From Kitasatospora sp. MAA4 (GTDB lineage: Bacteria; Actinomycetota; Actinomycetes; Streptomycetales; Streptomycetaceae): DNA of 64,000 bases. The position numbers were made by a program, and so were the translations under genes. The DNA is taken from NCBI RefSeq assembly GCF_029893355.1, contig NZ_JARZAI010000003.1, positions 357,520 to 421,519 on the forward strand, given 5' to 3'. Within the stretch, counting starts at the first letter, position 1, and the number at the start of each line of letters is the position of its first letter. The notes under the pieces are model-generated. The model did not search any database and had not been told where the DNA came from. It saw only the letters and a list, made by a program, of their open reading frames with translations. Below, in pieces: positions 34,575 through 43,367 of the stretch.

Positions 34575-35644
34575 TCCCCCCGGGGGAGGTCTCCGAGGCG
34601 CTGCTCCTGCCGGGCGTGCTGGACGCCGCCCAGGCCGCCGCCACGGTGCGCAGCATCCTGGCCGAGCAGCGGGCGGACGGCGCGATCCCGTGGTTCACCG
34701 GCGGCCACCTGGACCCGTGGGACCACACCGAGGCCGCGATGGCGCTGGACTCGGCCGGCGAGCACGCCGCCGCCGAGCGGGCCTACCGCTGGCTGGCGGA
34801 GCACCAGAACCGGGACGGCTCCTGGTACGCCGGCTACTTCGGCGACGGCGCCGAGGGGGTCTCGAACGCAGCCGTGGAGACCAACTTCTGCGCCTATCCG
34901 GCGGTCGGCCTCTGGCACCACCACCTGAGCACCGGCGACGACGCCTTCCTCGACGAGATGTGGCCCACCGTCCGGCGCGCGCTCGACTTCACCGTCGGGA
35001 TGCAGCTGGCGGGCGGCCAGATAGCGTGGCGGCTCGACGAGGACGGCGTGGCGGTCCAGGAGGCGCTGCTCACCGGCTCCTCCAGCATCCTGCACGCGCT
35101 GCGCTGCGGCCTGGCGATCGCCGAGTACCGCGAGGAGCCGCAGCCGGACTGGGAGTTGGCGGCCGGCCGGCTTCGGCACGCGGTGGCCCGGCACCCCGAG
35201 CGGTTCCTCGACAAGGACCGCTACTCGATGGACTGGTACTACCCCGTGCTCGGCAGCGCGCTGCGCGGCCCGCAGGCGCAGGCCCGGATCGCCGAGGGCT
35301 GGGACCGCTTCGTCGTCCCCGGCCTCGGCGTGCGCTGCGTCAGCGACCGGCCCTGGGTGACCGGCGGGGAGAGCGCCGAACTGGCGCTCGCCCTCTGGGC
35401 GGTCGGCCAGTCGGACCGCGCCCTGGAGATCCTGCGCTCGATCGGGCACCTGCGGCACGAGGACGGCTCGTACTGGACGGGGTACGTCTTCGAGGACGAC
35501 GCGATCTGGCCCGAGGAACGCACCACCTGGACGTCCGGAGCGCTGCTGCTCGCGGTGGCGGCGCTCGGCGGCGACCCGGCGACGGTGGCCGTCTTCGGCG
35601 CCGACCAGCTGCCGGCCGGGCTGGACGTCGAGGGCTGTTGCTGA
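34571..35644 (+). CDS. Alpha/alpha-barrel (prenyltransferase/glycosidase-like) protein
   Basis: 357 aa, soluble. Alpha6/alpha6 repeats are visible: EQRADGAIPWFTGGHLDPWD, WLAEHQNRDGSWYAGYFGDG, HEDGSYWTGYVFED. It is annotated in streptomycetes as prenyltransferase, but the DGxIPW and WD residues resemble six-hairpin glycosidases as much as terpene cyclases; no DxDD motif is seen, which argues against a squalene-cyclase-type activity. ATG 34571 overlaps the methyltransferase stop (ATGA). Closed by a strong hairpin. Probably acts on the glycan made by the triad. Confidence 0.8.
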   Translation: MIPPGEVSEALLLPGVLDAAQAAATVRSILAEQRADGAIPWFTGGHLDPWDHTEAAMALDSAGEHAAAERAYRWLAEHQNRDGSWYAGYFGDGAEGVSNAAVETNFCAYPAVGLWHHHLSTGDDAFLDEMWPTVRRALDFTVGMQLAGGQIAWRLDEDGVAVQEALLTGSSSILHALRCGLAIAEYREEPQPDWELAAGRLRHAVARHPERFLDKDRYSMDWYYPVLGSALRGPQAQARIAEGWDRFVVPGLGVRCVSDRPWVTGGESAELALALWAVGQSDRALEILRSIGHLRHEDGSYWTGYVFEDDAIWPEERTTWTSGALLLAVAALGGDPATVAVFGADQLPAGLDVEGCC

Positions 35645-35655
35645 GACGCGGACCT

Positions 35656-35694
35656 GCGAAGGGCCCGGCGGGAGCTTCCCGCCGGGCCCTTCGC
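35656..35694. terminator. Strong bidirectional hairpin
   Basis: A 17-bp perfect stem, 35656-35672 with 35678-35694, loop AGCTT. It lies between the convergent alpha-barrel gene and the Gln/Pro-rich membrane protein gene. Confidence 0.85.
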
Positions 35695-35704
35695 ATGAGT
35701 GGTG

Positions 35705-36736
35705 TCAGCCGCGCTGGATGCCGGAGACGTCGCTCAGCACACCCTGGGTGCCGTCCTGCAGCTGGGCGACCAGTGCGGTGCCGCGCTGCTCGACGGCCAG
35801 GTACCAGGTGCCGGGCACCAGATCGCCGACGACGGGGCCGGGGGCGCCGTCCTTCGGGGTGAGCCGGCGGGGCTCCGGGACGGCGAACCAGAACGGCGCG
35901 AATTCGGCGGCCGGCGCGGGCGCGGCGGCAGCCGGGGTGGGCGCCGGGGCCGGAGCGGCCTCCTGGACCTGCTGGGGCTGCGGGGCCTGCTGCCCGAAGG
36001 CGGGGGCCTGCTGGGCCTGCTGCGCCTGCGCCGGCTGGCCGAAAGCGGGCTCAGGCTGGCCGAACGGGGACGGCTGGGCGCCCTGCTGGCCGAAGCCGGC
36101 GTCCTGCGGCTGGCCGGCGCCCGGCGCCGGGAACCCGTAGCCGCCCTGCTGGGGCTGGGGCTGGCCGCCGAAGCTCTGGCCGGCGCCCGGGTAGCCGTAG
36201 CCGCCCTGCTGGGGCTGGGGCTGGCCGCCGAAGCTCTGGCCGGGGTAGCCCCCGCCGACCGCGCCGGGGTAGGACTGCTGCGCCGGAACGGCGGGCTTGT
36301 CGCTGACCAGCGGTCCCTGCAGGGCGGGCACCAGCGGTCCGGCCAGGGCGGCACCGGTGATCACGAGAAGCGAGAGGACGCCGAGGTAGGCACCGACCGA
36401 GTGGTTGGAACCCGCGCCGAGCGACCAGAGCGAGGTCCAGAGCGCGACCACCGCGAACGAGCTGCCCCACTGGTCCAGCCGCAGGCCCAGGATCTGACGG
36501 GTCTTCGCCGCCTCGCCCTGGAACTTCTGAAGGAGGATCAGCGCCGCTGCGGCGACGCCCAGCAGGTAGATCGAGGGCAGCACCGGCAGGAGGTTGGTGG
36601 CCCACGCGCTCGACGAGCAGGCGGCGGCCGAGCAGTCCACGGACCAGTAGGGCAGGAAGGATGAAACCAGAAGCAGGAAGGCCGCACCTGCGATGGCGGC
36701 GTCTCCCCTGGTGAGAGCGCGCAGATTCACTAACAT
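35705..36736 (-). CDS. Membrane protein with Gln/Pro/Gly-rich tail
   Basis: 343 aa. Four TM helices (about 15-35, 55-70, 88-108, 118-140) lie around an extracellular CSAAAC pair. Then comes a long low-complexity tail with two copies of GQSFGGQPQPQQGGYG and many FGQ/AQQ units, and a final compact domain (FAPFWFAVPEPRRL...DLVPGTWYLAVEQRG...VLSDVSGIQRG), probably beta-rich and cytosolic. It resembles the mycobacterial 34-kDa antigen/DUF5336 type in its four-helix-plus-PQ-tail plan, but I am not certain of the family. ATG 36736 has GAGGGG just upstream. Confidence 0.7.
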   Translation of the reverse strand: MLVNLRALTRGDAAIAGAAFLLLVSSFLPYWSVDCSAAACSSSAWATNLLPVLPSIYLLGVAAAALILLQKFQGEAAKTRQILGLRLDQWGSSFAVVALWTSLWSLGAGSNHSVGAYLGVLSLLVITGAALAGPLVPALQGPLVSDKPAVPAQQSYPGAVGGGYPGQSFGGQPQPQQGGYGYPGAGQSFGGQPQPQQGGYGFPAPGAGQPQDAGFGQQGAQPSPFGQPEPAFGQPAQAQQAQQAPAFGQQAPQPQQVQEAAPAPAPTPAAAAPAPAAEFAPFWFAVPEPRRLTPKDGAPGPVVGDLVPGTWYLAVEQRGTALVAQLQDGTQGVLSDVSGIQRG

Positions 36737-36896
36737 TCCCCTCGCTGGTGTGTCGTGGACGGCGTGACGGGGTGAGATTGTACTGAGCGCACGCACATCC
36801 GGTCGGACCAAGAGCCTAGGGCCATCGTGTCAAGCGGTGCACGGCGGGCTCCTGGAACCGGACGGCGGGCGTGCCTGCCGGTCGCCTCGGCGGCGG

Positions 36897-37781
36897 TCAT
36901 CCGGATGCCGTGGTCAGGTAGGCCGTGAAGCCGTCGGCGATGCCCTGGGCGGCCTTCTGGCGCCACTGAGGGTCCGTCATCCGCCCGGCGTCACCGGCGT
37001 TGCGCATGTTGCCGCACTCGATGAAGACCTTCGGCACGGTGGAGAGGTTCAGACCACCCAGGTCACTGCGGGTGTCCAGGCCCTGCTGCGCGATGTAGTC
37101 GGCGTACGGCTCGCCGGTCGCGGCCTGGAAGCTCTGGCGCACCGCCAGGCCGAGCCGGTGCGAGGGCTCGACGATCGGGCCGGTGTCGGCGGCCCCGGCC
37201 TTCACCAGTGCGGGCATGATCACGTGGAAGCCGCTGCCGGTGGCCGGGCCGCCGTCGCCGTGGATCGAGATGGCGGCGTCCGCGTGGGCGGCGTTGCCGA
37301 TCGCGGCGCGCTCGGTGACGCACGGGCCCCACGGGCGGTCGCCGTCCTGGGTCAGCACCACCTTGGCGCCCAGGCCCTGCAGGATGTCGCGCACCCGGTG
37401 CGAGACGTCCAGGGTGTACGCCGCCTCGGAGTAGCCGGCGTCGGTCTCGGTGCCGGTGGTGTCGCACTCCTTCTGACCGTTGCCGACGTCCACCTGCTGG
37501 TTGATCTCGGTGGGGTGGTCGACGTTGCCGGGGTTGTGGCCCGGGTCGATGACGATGGTCCGGCCGGCCAGCGGCTCGGCCGAGGACTTGGGCGTCGGCG
37601 ACGGCGTCGGTGTCGGCGTCGGTGTCGCGGTGGGGGAGCCCGCCGGTGAGGAGGCGACGGGCGGTGGTGCGACGGACGGTGCGCCGGCCGGGGCGCCGGC
37701 GGCCGTGCCGCAGCCGGCCAGGCCGGTCAGCAGCAGCGGGACGGCGAGCAGTGACCGAAGGTGGCGGTGCGAGTGGTTCAT
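36897..37781 (-). CDS. N-acetylmuramoyl-L-alanine amidase lipoprotein (Amidase_3)
   Basis: 294 aa. A lipoprotein signal with lipobox LTGLAGC (Cys24) is followed by a Thr-Pro linker and an Amidase_3 domain from about residue 72: zinc ligands His in VIDPGHNPGN, Glu in SEAAYTLDVS, His in AAISIHGDGG, and catalytic Glu in FIECGNMRNAGDA. All four are present, so it should cleave the peptide stem from MurNAc outside the membrane. ATG 37781 is the start that yields the signal. It follows the next-listed protein by 7 bases and is probably co-expressed with it. Confidence 0.94.
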   Translation of the reverse strand: MNHSHRHLRSLLAVPLLLTGLAGCGTAAGAPAGAPSVAPPPVASSPAGSPTATPTPTPTPSPTPKSSAEPLAGRTIVIDPGHNPGNVDHPTEINQQVDVGNGQKECDTTGTETDAGYSEAAYTLDVSHRVRDILQGLGAKVVLTQDGDRPWGPCVTERAAIGNAAHADAAISIHGDGGPATGSGFHVIMPALVKAGAADTGPIVEPSHRLGLAVRQSFQAATGEPYADYIAQQGLDTRSDLGGLNLSTVPKVFIECGNMRNAGDAGRMTDPQWRQKAAQGIADGFTAYLTTASG

Positions 37782-37788
37782 GGGGATG

Positions 37789-38880
37789 TCAGATCCTGTC
37801 CCAAGTCCGTGCGGCCAGGCCGTACGTGCCCGCCAGCGCGTTCCACTTGGCGACGAAGTCCTGCTTGGACTGCGTGGCCTGCGGGTTGAGGTCGTCGGCG
37901 TGCTGCTTGTCGGGTGTGCTGGGGGCGGTCTTGGCGGTGCCGCAGCCCTGGGCGCTGACCGTGCGCGCCCAGGCGGCGTAGGAGTGGTCGATGTCCTCGG
38001 ACTGCTGCCAGGCGGTCCGCAGGCTCTGCGCGGCATCGCTGCCGCCCGGCAGGTCGCTGAAGTTGAGCTTGCCGAGTTCGGTGAGGAGCTGGTCGCGCTG
38101 GGTGGCGCCGGTGTCCAGGACCTGTGCCGCGCTGTCGATGTCGGCCTTGGCCGGGCAGCTGGCGACCATCGCCACCGCGTTGCCGATCGGCGCCTTGGCG
38201 GCCTCGCCGCGGGTCAGCAGGCCGTCCAGCGCCTGGGCCTGGCTCAGCGCGTTCGGCCCGGCGGTGGCGCCGAGGCTCGGTCCCGCGCCCACGCCGGCGC
38301 TCGTACTCGGTGCGGCGCTCGCGCTCGCGCCGGGGGTGGCGGCAGGGGTGGACGGGGTGTCGACGGGGTGCTGCGAGGCGGTGGCGGGCGGCGCGGCGTT
38401 CACCTGGGCCTTGCCGGCGCCGCCGCCGTTCGAGAGCGCCAGCGCGCCGCCGACGACGGCGAGCAGCAGCAGGACGCCGGCGGCGAGCAGCAGCGGGTTG
38501 CGCCTGGTCGGCGCGGGGGTCGGCGCGGGGGTCGGGGCGGGAGCCGGGGCCGGCTCGTAGGAGTACGAGGACGGCGGCTGCCCGGCGGCGAGCGGCGGGT
38601 AGGGCGGGGGCAGCGGTGGCGGTGGCGGGTAGCCGTGCCCGGCGCCGGCGGGCGGTGCGGGTGGCGGTGACCCGACGGCCGGGGCGTCCAGGAAGGACTG
38701 CAGATACGGGCGCGCCGTCAGCGGCGGCCCCTGGTCGCCCACCGCGCCGGTCTCGGGTGCTGCGGGCTCGGGGGGCGCTGCGGGCCGCGCTCCTGGCGAC
38801 GGGCACCGGACCCAGCCGCCGGCGCCGTCGCGCGCGGTGGGGTCCCAGACCGCCGGTGTCGGCTCGCTCTGGTCCGTCAT
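37789..38880 (-). CDS. Pro-rich single-pass membrane protein, amidase partner
   Basis: 363 aa. A cytosolic N-terminus with TPAVWDPTARDGAGGWVRC and poly-Pro (PPPPPLPPPYPP) and Ala-Pro repeats precedes one TM helix (about 130-150, NPLLLAAGVLLLLAVVGGALAL). An extracellular Ser/Ala/Thr linker leads to a helical domain of about 150 residues with two Cys (SCPAKADID, GCGTAK) likely paired. No family recognised. Seven bases upstream of the amidase start, hence probably its operon partner and perhaps activator, by analogy with other wall hydrolase pairs (inference). Confidence 0.7.
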   Translation of the reverse strand: MTDQSEPTPAVWDPTARDGAGGWVRCPSPGARPAAPPEPAAPETGAVGDQGPPLTARPYLQSFLDAPAVGSPPPAPPAGAGHGYPPPPPLPPPYPPLAAGQPPSSYSYEPAPAPAPTPAPTPAPTRRNPLLLAAGVLLLLAVVGGALALSNGGGAGKAQVNAAPPATASQHPVDTPSTPAATPGASASAAPSTSAGVGAGPSLGATAGPNALSQAQALDGLLTRGEAAKAPIGNAVAMVASCPAKADIDSAAQVLDTGATQRDQLLTELGKLNFSDLPGGSDAAQSLRTAWQQSEDIDHSYAAWARTVSAQGCGTAKTAPSTPDKQHADDLNPQATQSKQDFVAKWNALAGTYGLAARTWDRI

Positions 38881-39004
38881 GGTGTGGCCCCCGCCTTCCG
38901 CCGCGTGTACGCCCGTACGCCTCTGGCCCTTAGCCCGACACCGTACCCGCCGACCCCGGGGCGGGGGTGGAGCCTCCCGGGGGAGGCGGGGAATCACCCT
39001 CCGG

Positions 39005-39730
<726 letters not shown>

Positions 39731-39860
39731 TTACTCGATCGGCCCGCGCCGCCGGTTACCGGCCGGTAGGCGGTCCTTCCTGGCCGTTCCGGCGCCCTTC
39801 CCGGACTTCCGGGCCCCCGGCGGGTGCGGTATAGCTGCGGTGTGGGGGACAATTCCGCAC

Positions 39861-39878
39861 GGTAGAACGGGTTCTACC
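39861..39878. promoter_or_regulatory. KstR-type operator box
   Basis: GGTAGAACGGGTTCTACC: perfect 8-bp arms around a GG spacer, containing TAGAACGGGTTCTA, which fits the published KstR consensus TNNAACNNGTTNNA. It ends 30 bases before the alcohol dehydrogenase ATG, where it would overlap promoter or leader. A KstR-like TetR is encoded at 31645-32241. Confidence 0.75.
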
Positions 39879-39908
39879 TTTTCTGCGGCGACGACCGGGA
39901 GGGCCAGC

Positions 39909-40985
39909 ATGCGCGCAGCGGTTCTGCACACCATCGGCGATCAGGAGCTGGAGGTGCGCGACGACGTCGAGGCGGTGGGCTTCGGGCCCGGCCGGGTCAG
40001 GGTCCGGCTGCGCGCGACCAGCCTCTGCCACTCGGACCTCTCGGCGATGAGCGGTGTCCTCCCGCAGCCGGCGCCGTTCGTCCCCGGGCACGAGGGCGCG
40101 GGCGACGTGGTCGAGGTCGGCGAAGGGGTGCGCGGCCTGGCGGCCGGTGACCGCGTGGTGCTCTGCTGGATGGCTCCCTGCGGCCGCTGCCCGCACTGCC
40201 GGCGCGGCCAGGGCCACCTGTGCGTGGACAGCCTGGGCCGGCTGCGCGTCCCGAGCTTCCGGATCGGCGCCGACACCGACGCCTTCGGCTTCTACAGCAC
40301 CGGCACCTTCGCCGAGGAGATCGTGGTCGCCGCCGAGAGCGTGATCAAGGTGCCCGACGACATGCCGTACGAGCTGGCCTCGCTGATCGGCTGCGGGGTC
40401 ACCACCGGGCTGGGCGCCGCCGTCAACACCGCGCGGGTCGAGCCGGGGGCCGCGGTCGCGGTGATCGGCGCGGGCGGCGTGGGCATCGCCGCCGTCCAGG
40501 GCGCCCGGGTCTGCGGAGCGGCCCGGATCACCGTGATCGACCCGGTGGCCTCCCGCCGGGAGCGGGCGGTCGCCTTCGGCGCCACCGATGCGATCGCGCC
40601 GGAGGAGCTGAAGGCCACCGCCAAGAGCCTGCCCTCGGGCGGCTTCGACTACGTCTTCGAGGCGGTGGGCCGCGGCGCCACCGTGCGCGCGGCCTACGAC
40701 GCGGCGCGGCGTGGCGGCGCGGTGGTGGTGATCGGCGCGGGGGCCCGGGACGACACGGCGCAGTTCAGCATGGCCGAGCTGTTCTTCAACGAGAAGCGCC
40801 TGCTGCCCTCGATGTACGGCGGCGACGAGGTGGCCCGCACGGTCGCGCTGGCGGTCGAGCTCTGGCGGACCGGGCGCCTGGAGCTGGCGGGCATGATCAC
40901 CCACCGGGTGAAACTGGACGAGGTGAACCTCGCGCTGGCCCAGATGCGCAGCGGCGAGGCACTGCGGACCGTCATCACGCTCTGA
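39909..40985 (+). CDS. Zinc-dependent alcohol dehydrogenase (MDR family)
   Basis: 358 aa. Catalytic zinc ligands are Cys in TSLCHSD and His-Glu in VPGHEGAG. The structural-zinc lobe is CGRCPHCRRGQGHLC (four Cys). The NAD-binding motif is VIGAGGVGIAAVQGA. Closest in pattern to class III/mycothiol-type or actinobacterial AdhD-like enzymes; likely oxidises an alcohol or thiol-adduct to an aldehyde or acid derivative with NAD(P). ATG 39909 matches the family start MRAAVL. Preceded by a KstR-type box, suggesting a place in lipid or sterol side-chain breakdown (inference). Confidence 0.92.
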   Translation: MRAAVLHTIGDQELEVRDDVEAVGFGPGRVRVRLRATSLCHSDLSAMSGVLPQPAPFVPGHEGAGDVVEVGEGVRGLAAGDRVVLCWMAPCGRCPHCRRGQGHLCVDSLGRLRVPSFRIGADTDAFGFYSTGTFAEEIVVAAESVIKVPDDMPYELASLIGCGVTTGLGAAVNTARVEPGAAVAVIGAGGVGIAAVQGARVCGAARITVIDPVASRRERAVAFGATDAIAPEELKATAKSLPSGGFDYVFEAVGRGATVRAAYDAARRGGAVVVIGAGARDDTAQFSMAELFFNEKRLLPSMYGGDEVARTVALAVELWRTGRLELAGMITHRVKLDEVNLALAQMRSGEALRTVITL

Positions 40986-41000
40986 ACCCTGTCCGGAGAT

Positions 41001-41039
41001 CTCGTGGGCCCGCTGCGCCGAGCGCAGCGGGCCCACGAG
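41001..41039. terminator. Convergent terminator hairpin
   Basis: CTCGTGGGCCCGCTGCG (41001-41017) pairs perfectly with 41023-41039; the loop is five bases. Sits 16 bases after the alcohol dehydrogenase stop and 13 before the end of the leftward 52-aa gene. Confidence 0.85.
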
Positions 41040-41051
41040 ATGCGGACGGGA

Positions 41052-41210
41052 TCAGGAGGCGTCGGCCGTGCCCAGCCGGTGCCGCCCGTGCGGGTCGGCC
41101 TCGGGGGCGTCGTCGGCGGCGGTCACACCGCGGTGCCGGCCGTGCATCGGGTCCTCGGAGGTGGCCTCGTCGGCGCCGTGCTCGGTGGTGTCGGTGAGGG
41201 TATCGGACAT
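41052..41210 (-). CDS. 52-aa peptide with duplicated HGRHR unit (possible RiPP precursor)
   Basis: ATG 41210 has GGAGAAG about ten bases upstream. The acidic, Thr-rich N-terminus (MSDTLTDTTEHGADEATSED) resembles a leader; the C-terminal half holds two parallel units, DPMHGRHRGVTAADDAP and ADPHGRHRLGTADAS. There is no Cys, signal peptide or TM. It lies 174 bases downstream of an S9 peptidase and a LanC-kinase-like gene on the same strand, behind two perfect hairpins. The repeat and context suggest a modified-peptide precursor; absence of Cys excludes a classical lanthionine. It may equally be a conserved small regulatory protein. Confidence 0.7.
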   Translation of the reverse strand: MSDTLTDTTEHGADEATSEDPMHGRHRGVTAADDAPEADPHGRHRLGTADAS

Positions 41211-41246
41211 GTGAGTTCGTCTTCTCCGTGCGAGGGTGCGGGTCTG

Positions 41247-41284
41247 CGGTGCCGTAGGGCACCGTCGGCCGTGAGCCGGCCGAC
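41247..41284 (-). promoter_or_regulatory. Tandem leader hairpins before the 52-aa gene
   Basis: On the minus strand, GTCGGCCG/CGGCCGAC (arms 41277-41284 and 41264-41271, five-base loop) is followed at once by CGGTGCC/GGCACCG (41258-41264 and 41247-41253, four-base loop), 37 bases before the ATG. They share one base and could be alternative or stacked. Possible attenuator or processing site between the peptidase gene and the peptide gene. Confidence 0.55.
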
Positions 41285-41384
41285 TGTGGGGAGTGTTCCC
41301 CCGGAGCGCCGCAGTACCCCGCGCCACGCCGGGGCTCTCACGCCCCATTCGTCCGTCACCCTAACTTGACGCGCTTCTGCCGCC

Positions 41385-43367
41385 TCAGCCGGTCCTGGCC
41401 GTGCTGCCCGTGTCGCCCGTGCTTCCCGTGCGCAGGAATTCGGCCAGCAGCTCGTGCAGTGCGGCCGCGCCCTCCTCGGCGAGCAGCTCGTGCCCGGCGC
41501 CGGCCGCCTCGACGTACCGGAAGTCGGTGCCCTCGACGCGGCCGTGCCGCAGCAGCTCCTGCCGCAGCGCGCGGGACTGGCTGACCGGGGCGACCTCGTC
41601 CCGGTCGCCGTGGATCACCAGCAGCGGCGCGCCGAGCCGGTGGGCGAGCCGGAGCACGTCGCGCGGGCCGCGCTCGTCGTCGATCGGGTCGGCGCCGCCG
41701 AGCCGGCTGGTCAGCGCCCGGACCGCCGGTGAGGCCTCGGCCAGCAGGCGCGCCCCGGACAGGAAGGGAGCCACCACCGCGCAGCGCGAGATCCGGTCGG
41801 CGGGCGCGTGCGCGGCGGTCAGCAGGGCCAGGAACGCGCCGTAGCTGACCCCGAAGAGGGCGGGCGCCTCCAGGCCGAGCGCGGCCCGCTGCCCGGCCAG
41901 GCCGTCCAGGAGGTACAGGACGTCCTGGAGGTCCGGGCCGCCCCAGGCGCCGTGCACGGCCATCGCGTGAGGCAGTCCGTAGCCGGTGCTGCCGCGCTGG
42001 TTGGGTGCCAGCACGGCCAGACCGGCGGCGGCCATCCGCTGCAGGGCCGGGTCGAACTCCAGCCGCCAGGCGTCCGCCGGGCCGCCGTGCAGCGCGAGGA
42101 CCAGGTGTGGACTGCTCAGCCAGGCCTCGCCGCCGTAGAGCACCGCCTCGATCGGCCCGGCCGGTCCGGCCAGGTCCACGCTGCGCGCGGGGTGCCAGCG
42201 GCTGCCGTCGGTGGGTGTGGCGCTGCCGTCCAGGCGAAAGCCGGTCCGGCCTGCGGTGTGCGGCGCGGGCGGCCCGGTGGCGCTGCGCACGGTGCCCAGC
42301 GGCGCGAACTGGAGCGGGATTGCTCCGGCGGTGGGTGCGGCGCCGGCCGCGAGCAGCGCGTCCACGTCCAGGGTGGCGAGCGCGGCGGGCCGGTCCGGCG
42401 CCGAGTACGGCATCCGGAGCCCGGCCGCCGACCAGTGGCCCACCACCCCCAGCCGGCCGGGCGGCACCGGCAGCGGCTCCAGCCGTCCGTCGGCGGGCCG
42501 CCAGAGCGCGAGCCCGGAGGCCGCGCCGCGGTCGATCTGGACGGCCACCCGGCTCTGCGCCGCCGTCGCGGCGCCCGGCTCCACGGCGACCGGGCGCGGG
42601 AAGAGGCCGGGCAGCTGGAGGCACTCCGGGAACCGCACCGGCTCCGGGCTGCCGAGCACCCCCCAGCCCAGCCGGTCGGTGCCCGCCGCGTCGCTGCGCA
42701 GCACCAGGAACCCGGTGTCCGGGTCGAAGAGCACCAGGCGGTCGTTGCTGCTCTCGCCGATCTCCAGCAGCGGGGTCACCGAGCCGTGGTCGAGATCCAG
42801 GACGACGGTGCGGACGGCTCCCGCGTGCACCCGGTCCAGCGCGAGCAGCCGCCCCGCGCGGTCCAGCCAGACGCCGCCGCCGTGCAGGCCGGGGAACTCG
42901 GCGACCCGGTGCGGCCCGCCGCCGTCCGCGCCGATCAGCCAGACGGTGGTCATCGGCCCGGCCTCGGTGCCCAGGGCGACCGCGAGCGGACCGCCGGCGG
43001 CGGGCAGCGGGAGGAGTCGCAGGCCGGGCAACTGGAAGGTGGCAAGCGGGAGTTCGGTGATGTCGTGGCCGGTGTCGGGGGCGGCGGTGAGCAGCACCAG
43101 GTCGTGCCGCTCGCGCTCGTGCCGACAGAGCAGCACCCGGCCGTCGGGCAGCGCGAGCAGCTGCGAGCGCAGGCTCTCCGAGCGGCCGCCGGGCAGCGGC
43201 AGGGGGGTCGGGTGGGCCGGTGCGGCGCCGTCCAGCCGCCAGCTCTCGGGGTACCAGCCGCCGTCGGTGCCGGCGGCCAGGCAGGCGGCGTGCGAGCCGT
43301 CCGGCGCGAAGGTGAAGCTCAGGCGGCGCAGCGAACGGGCCGCCGCGGTGCGCAGGGCGGCGCTCAT
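41385..43367 (-). CDS. S9-family (prolyl oligopeptidase-like) peptidase
   Basis: 660 aa, soluble. A seven-bladed beta-propeller-like N-terminal part (about 1-400, repeats ending in LLxLPxG/DR) precedes an alpha/beta-hydrolase domain with nucleophile FGVSYGAF (G-x-S-x-G), Asp in HGDRDEVAP and His in AAGAGHELL: a complete catalytic triad. HGGP (oxyanion) is present in LALHGGPADAW. It cleaves short peptides, commonly after Pro/Ala, and S9 enzymes are known to remove leaders of class III lanthipeptides. ATG 43367 overlaps the stop of the kinase-LanC-like gene, so the two are coupled. Ends TGSTGDTGSTARTG, a degenerate repeat. Confidence 0.92.
   Translation of the reverse strand: MSAALRTAAARSLRRLSFTFAPDGSHAACLAAGTDGGWYPESWRLDGAAPAHPTPLPLPGGRSESLRSQLLALPDGRVLLCRHERERHDLVLLTAAPDTGHDITELPLATFQLPGLRLLPLPAAGGPLAVALGTEAGPMTTVWLIGADGGGPHRVAEFPGLHGGGVWLDRAGRLLALDRVHAGAVRTVVLDLDHGSVTPLLEIGESSNDRLVLFDPDTGFLVLRSDAAGTDRLGWGVLGSPEPVRFPECLQLPGLFPRPVAVEPGAATAAQSRVAVQIDRGAASGLALWRPADGRLEPLPVPPGRLGVVGHWSAAGLRMPYSAPDRPAALATLDVDALLAAGAAPTAGAIPLQFAPLGTVRSATGPPAPHTAGRTGFRLDGSATPTDGSRWHPARSVDLAGPAGPIEAVLYGGEAWLSSPHLVLALHGGPADAWRLEFDPALQRMAAAGLAVLAPNQRGSTGYGLPHAMAVHGAWGGPDLQDVLYLLDGLAGQRAALGLEAPALFGVSYGAFLALLTAAHAPADRISRCAVVAPFLSGARLLAEASPAVRALTSRLGGADPIDDERGPRDVLRLAHRLGAPLLVIHGDRDEVAPVSQSRALRQELLRHGRVEGTDFRYVEAAGAGHELLAEEGAAALHELLAEFLRTGSTGDTGSTARTG

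Noticed and set aside
35734..36354. Alternative-frame Ser/Pro/Arg ORF inside the Gln/Pro-rich membrane protein
   Set aside because: Shadow of a low-complexity tail; no RBS or domain.
41052..41210. Classical class III lanthipeptide precursor
   Set aside because: No Cys and no SxxSxxxC pattern, so lanthionine or labionin rings cannot form.
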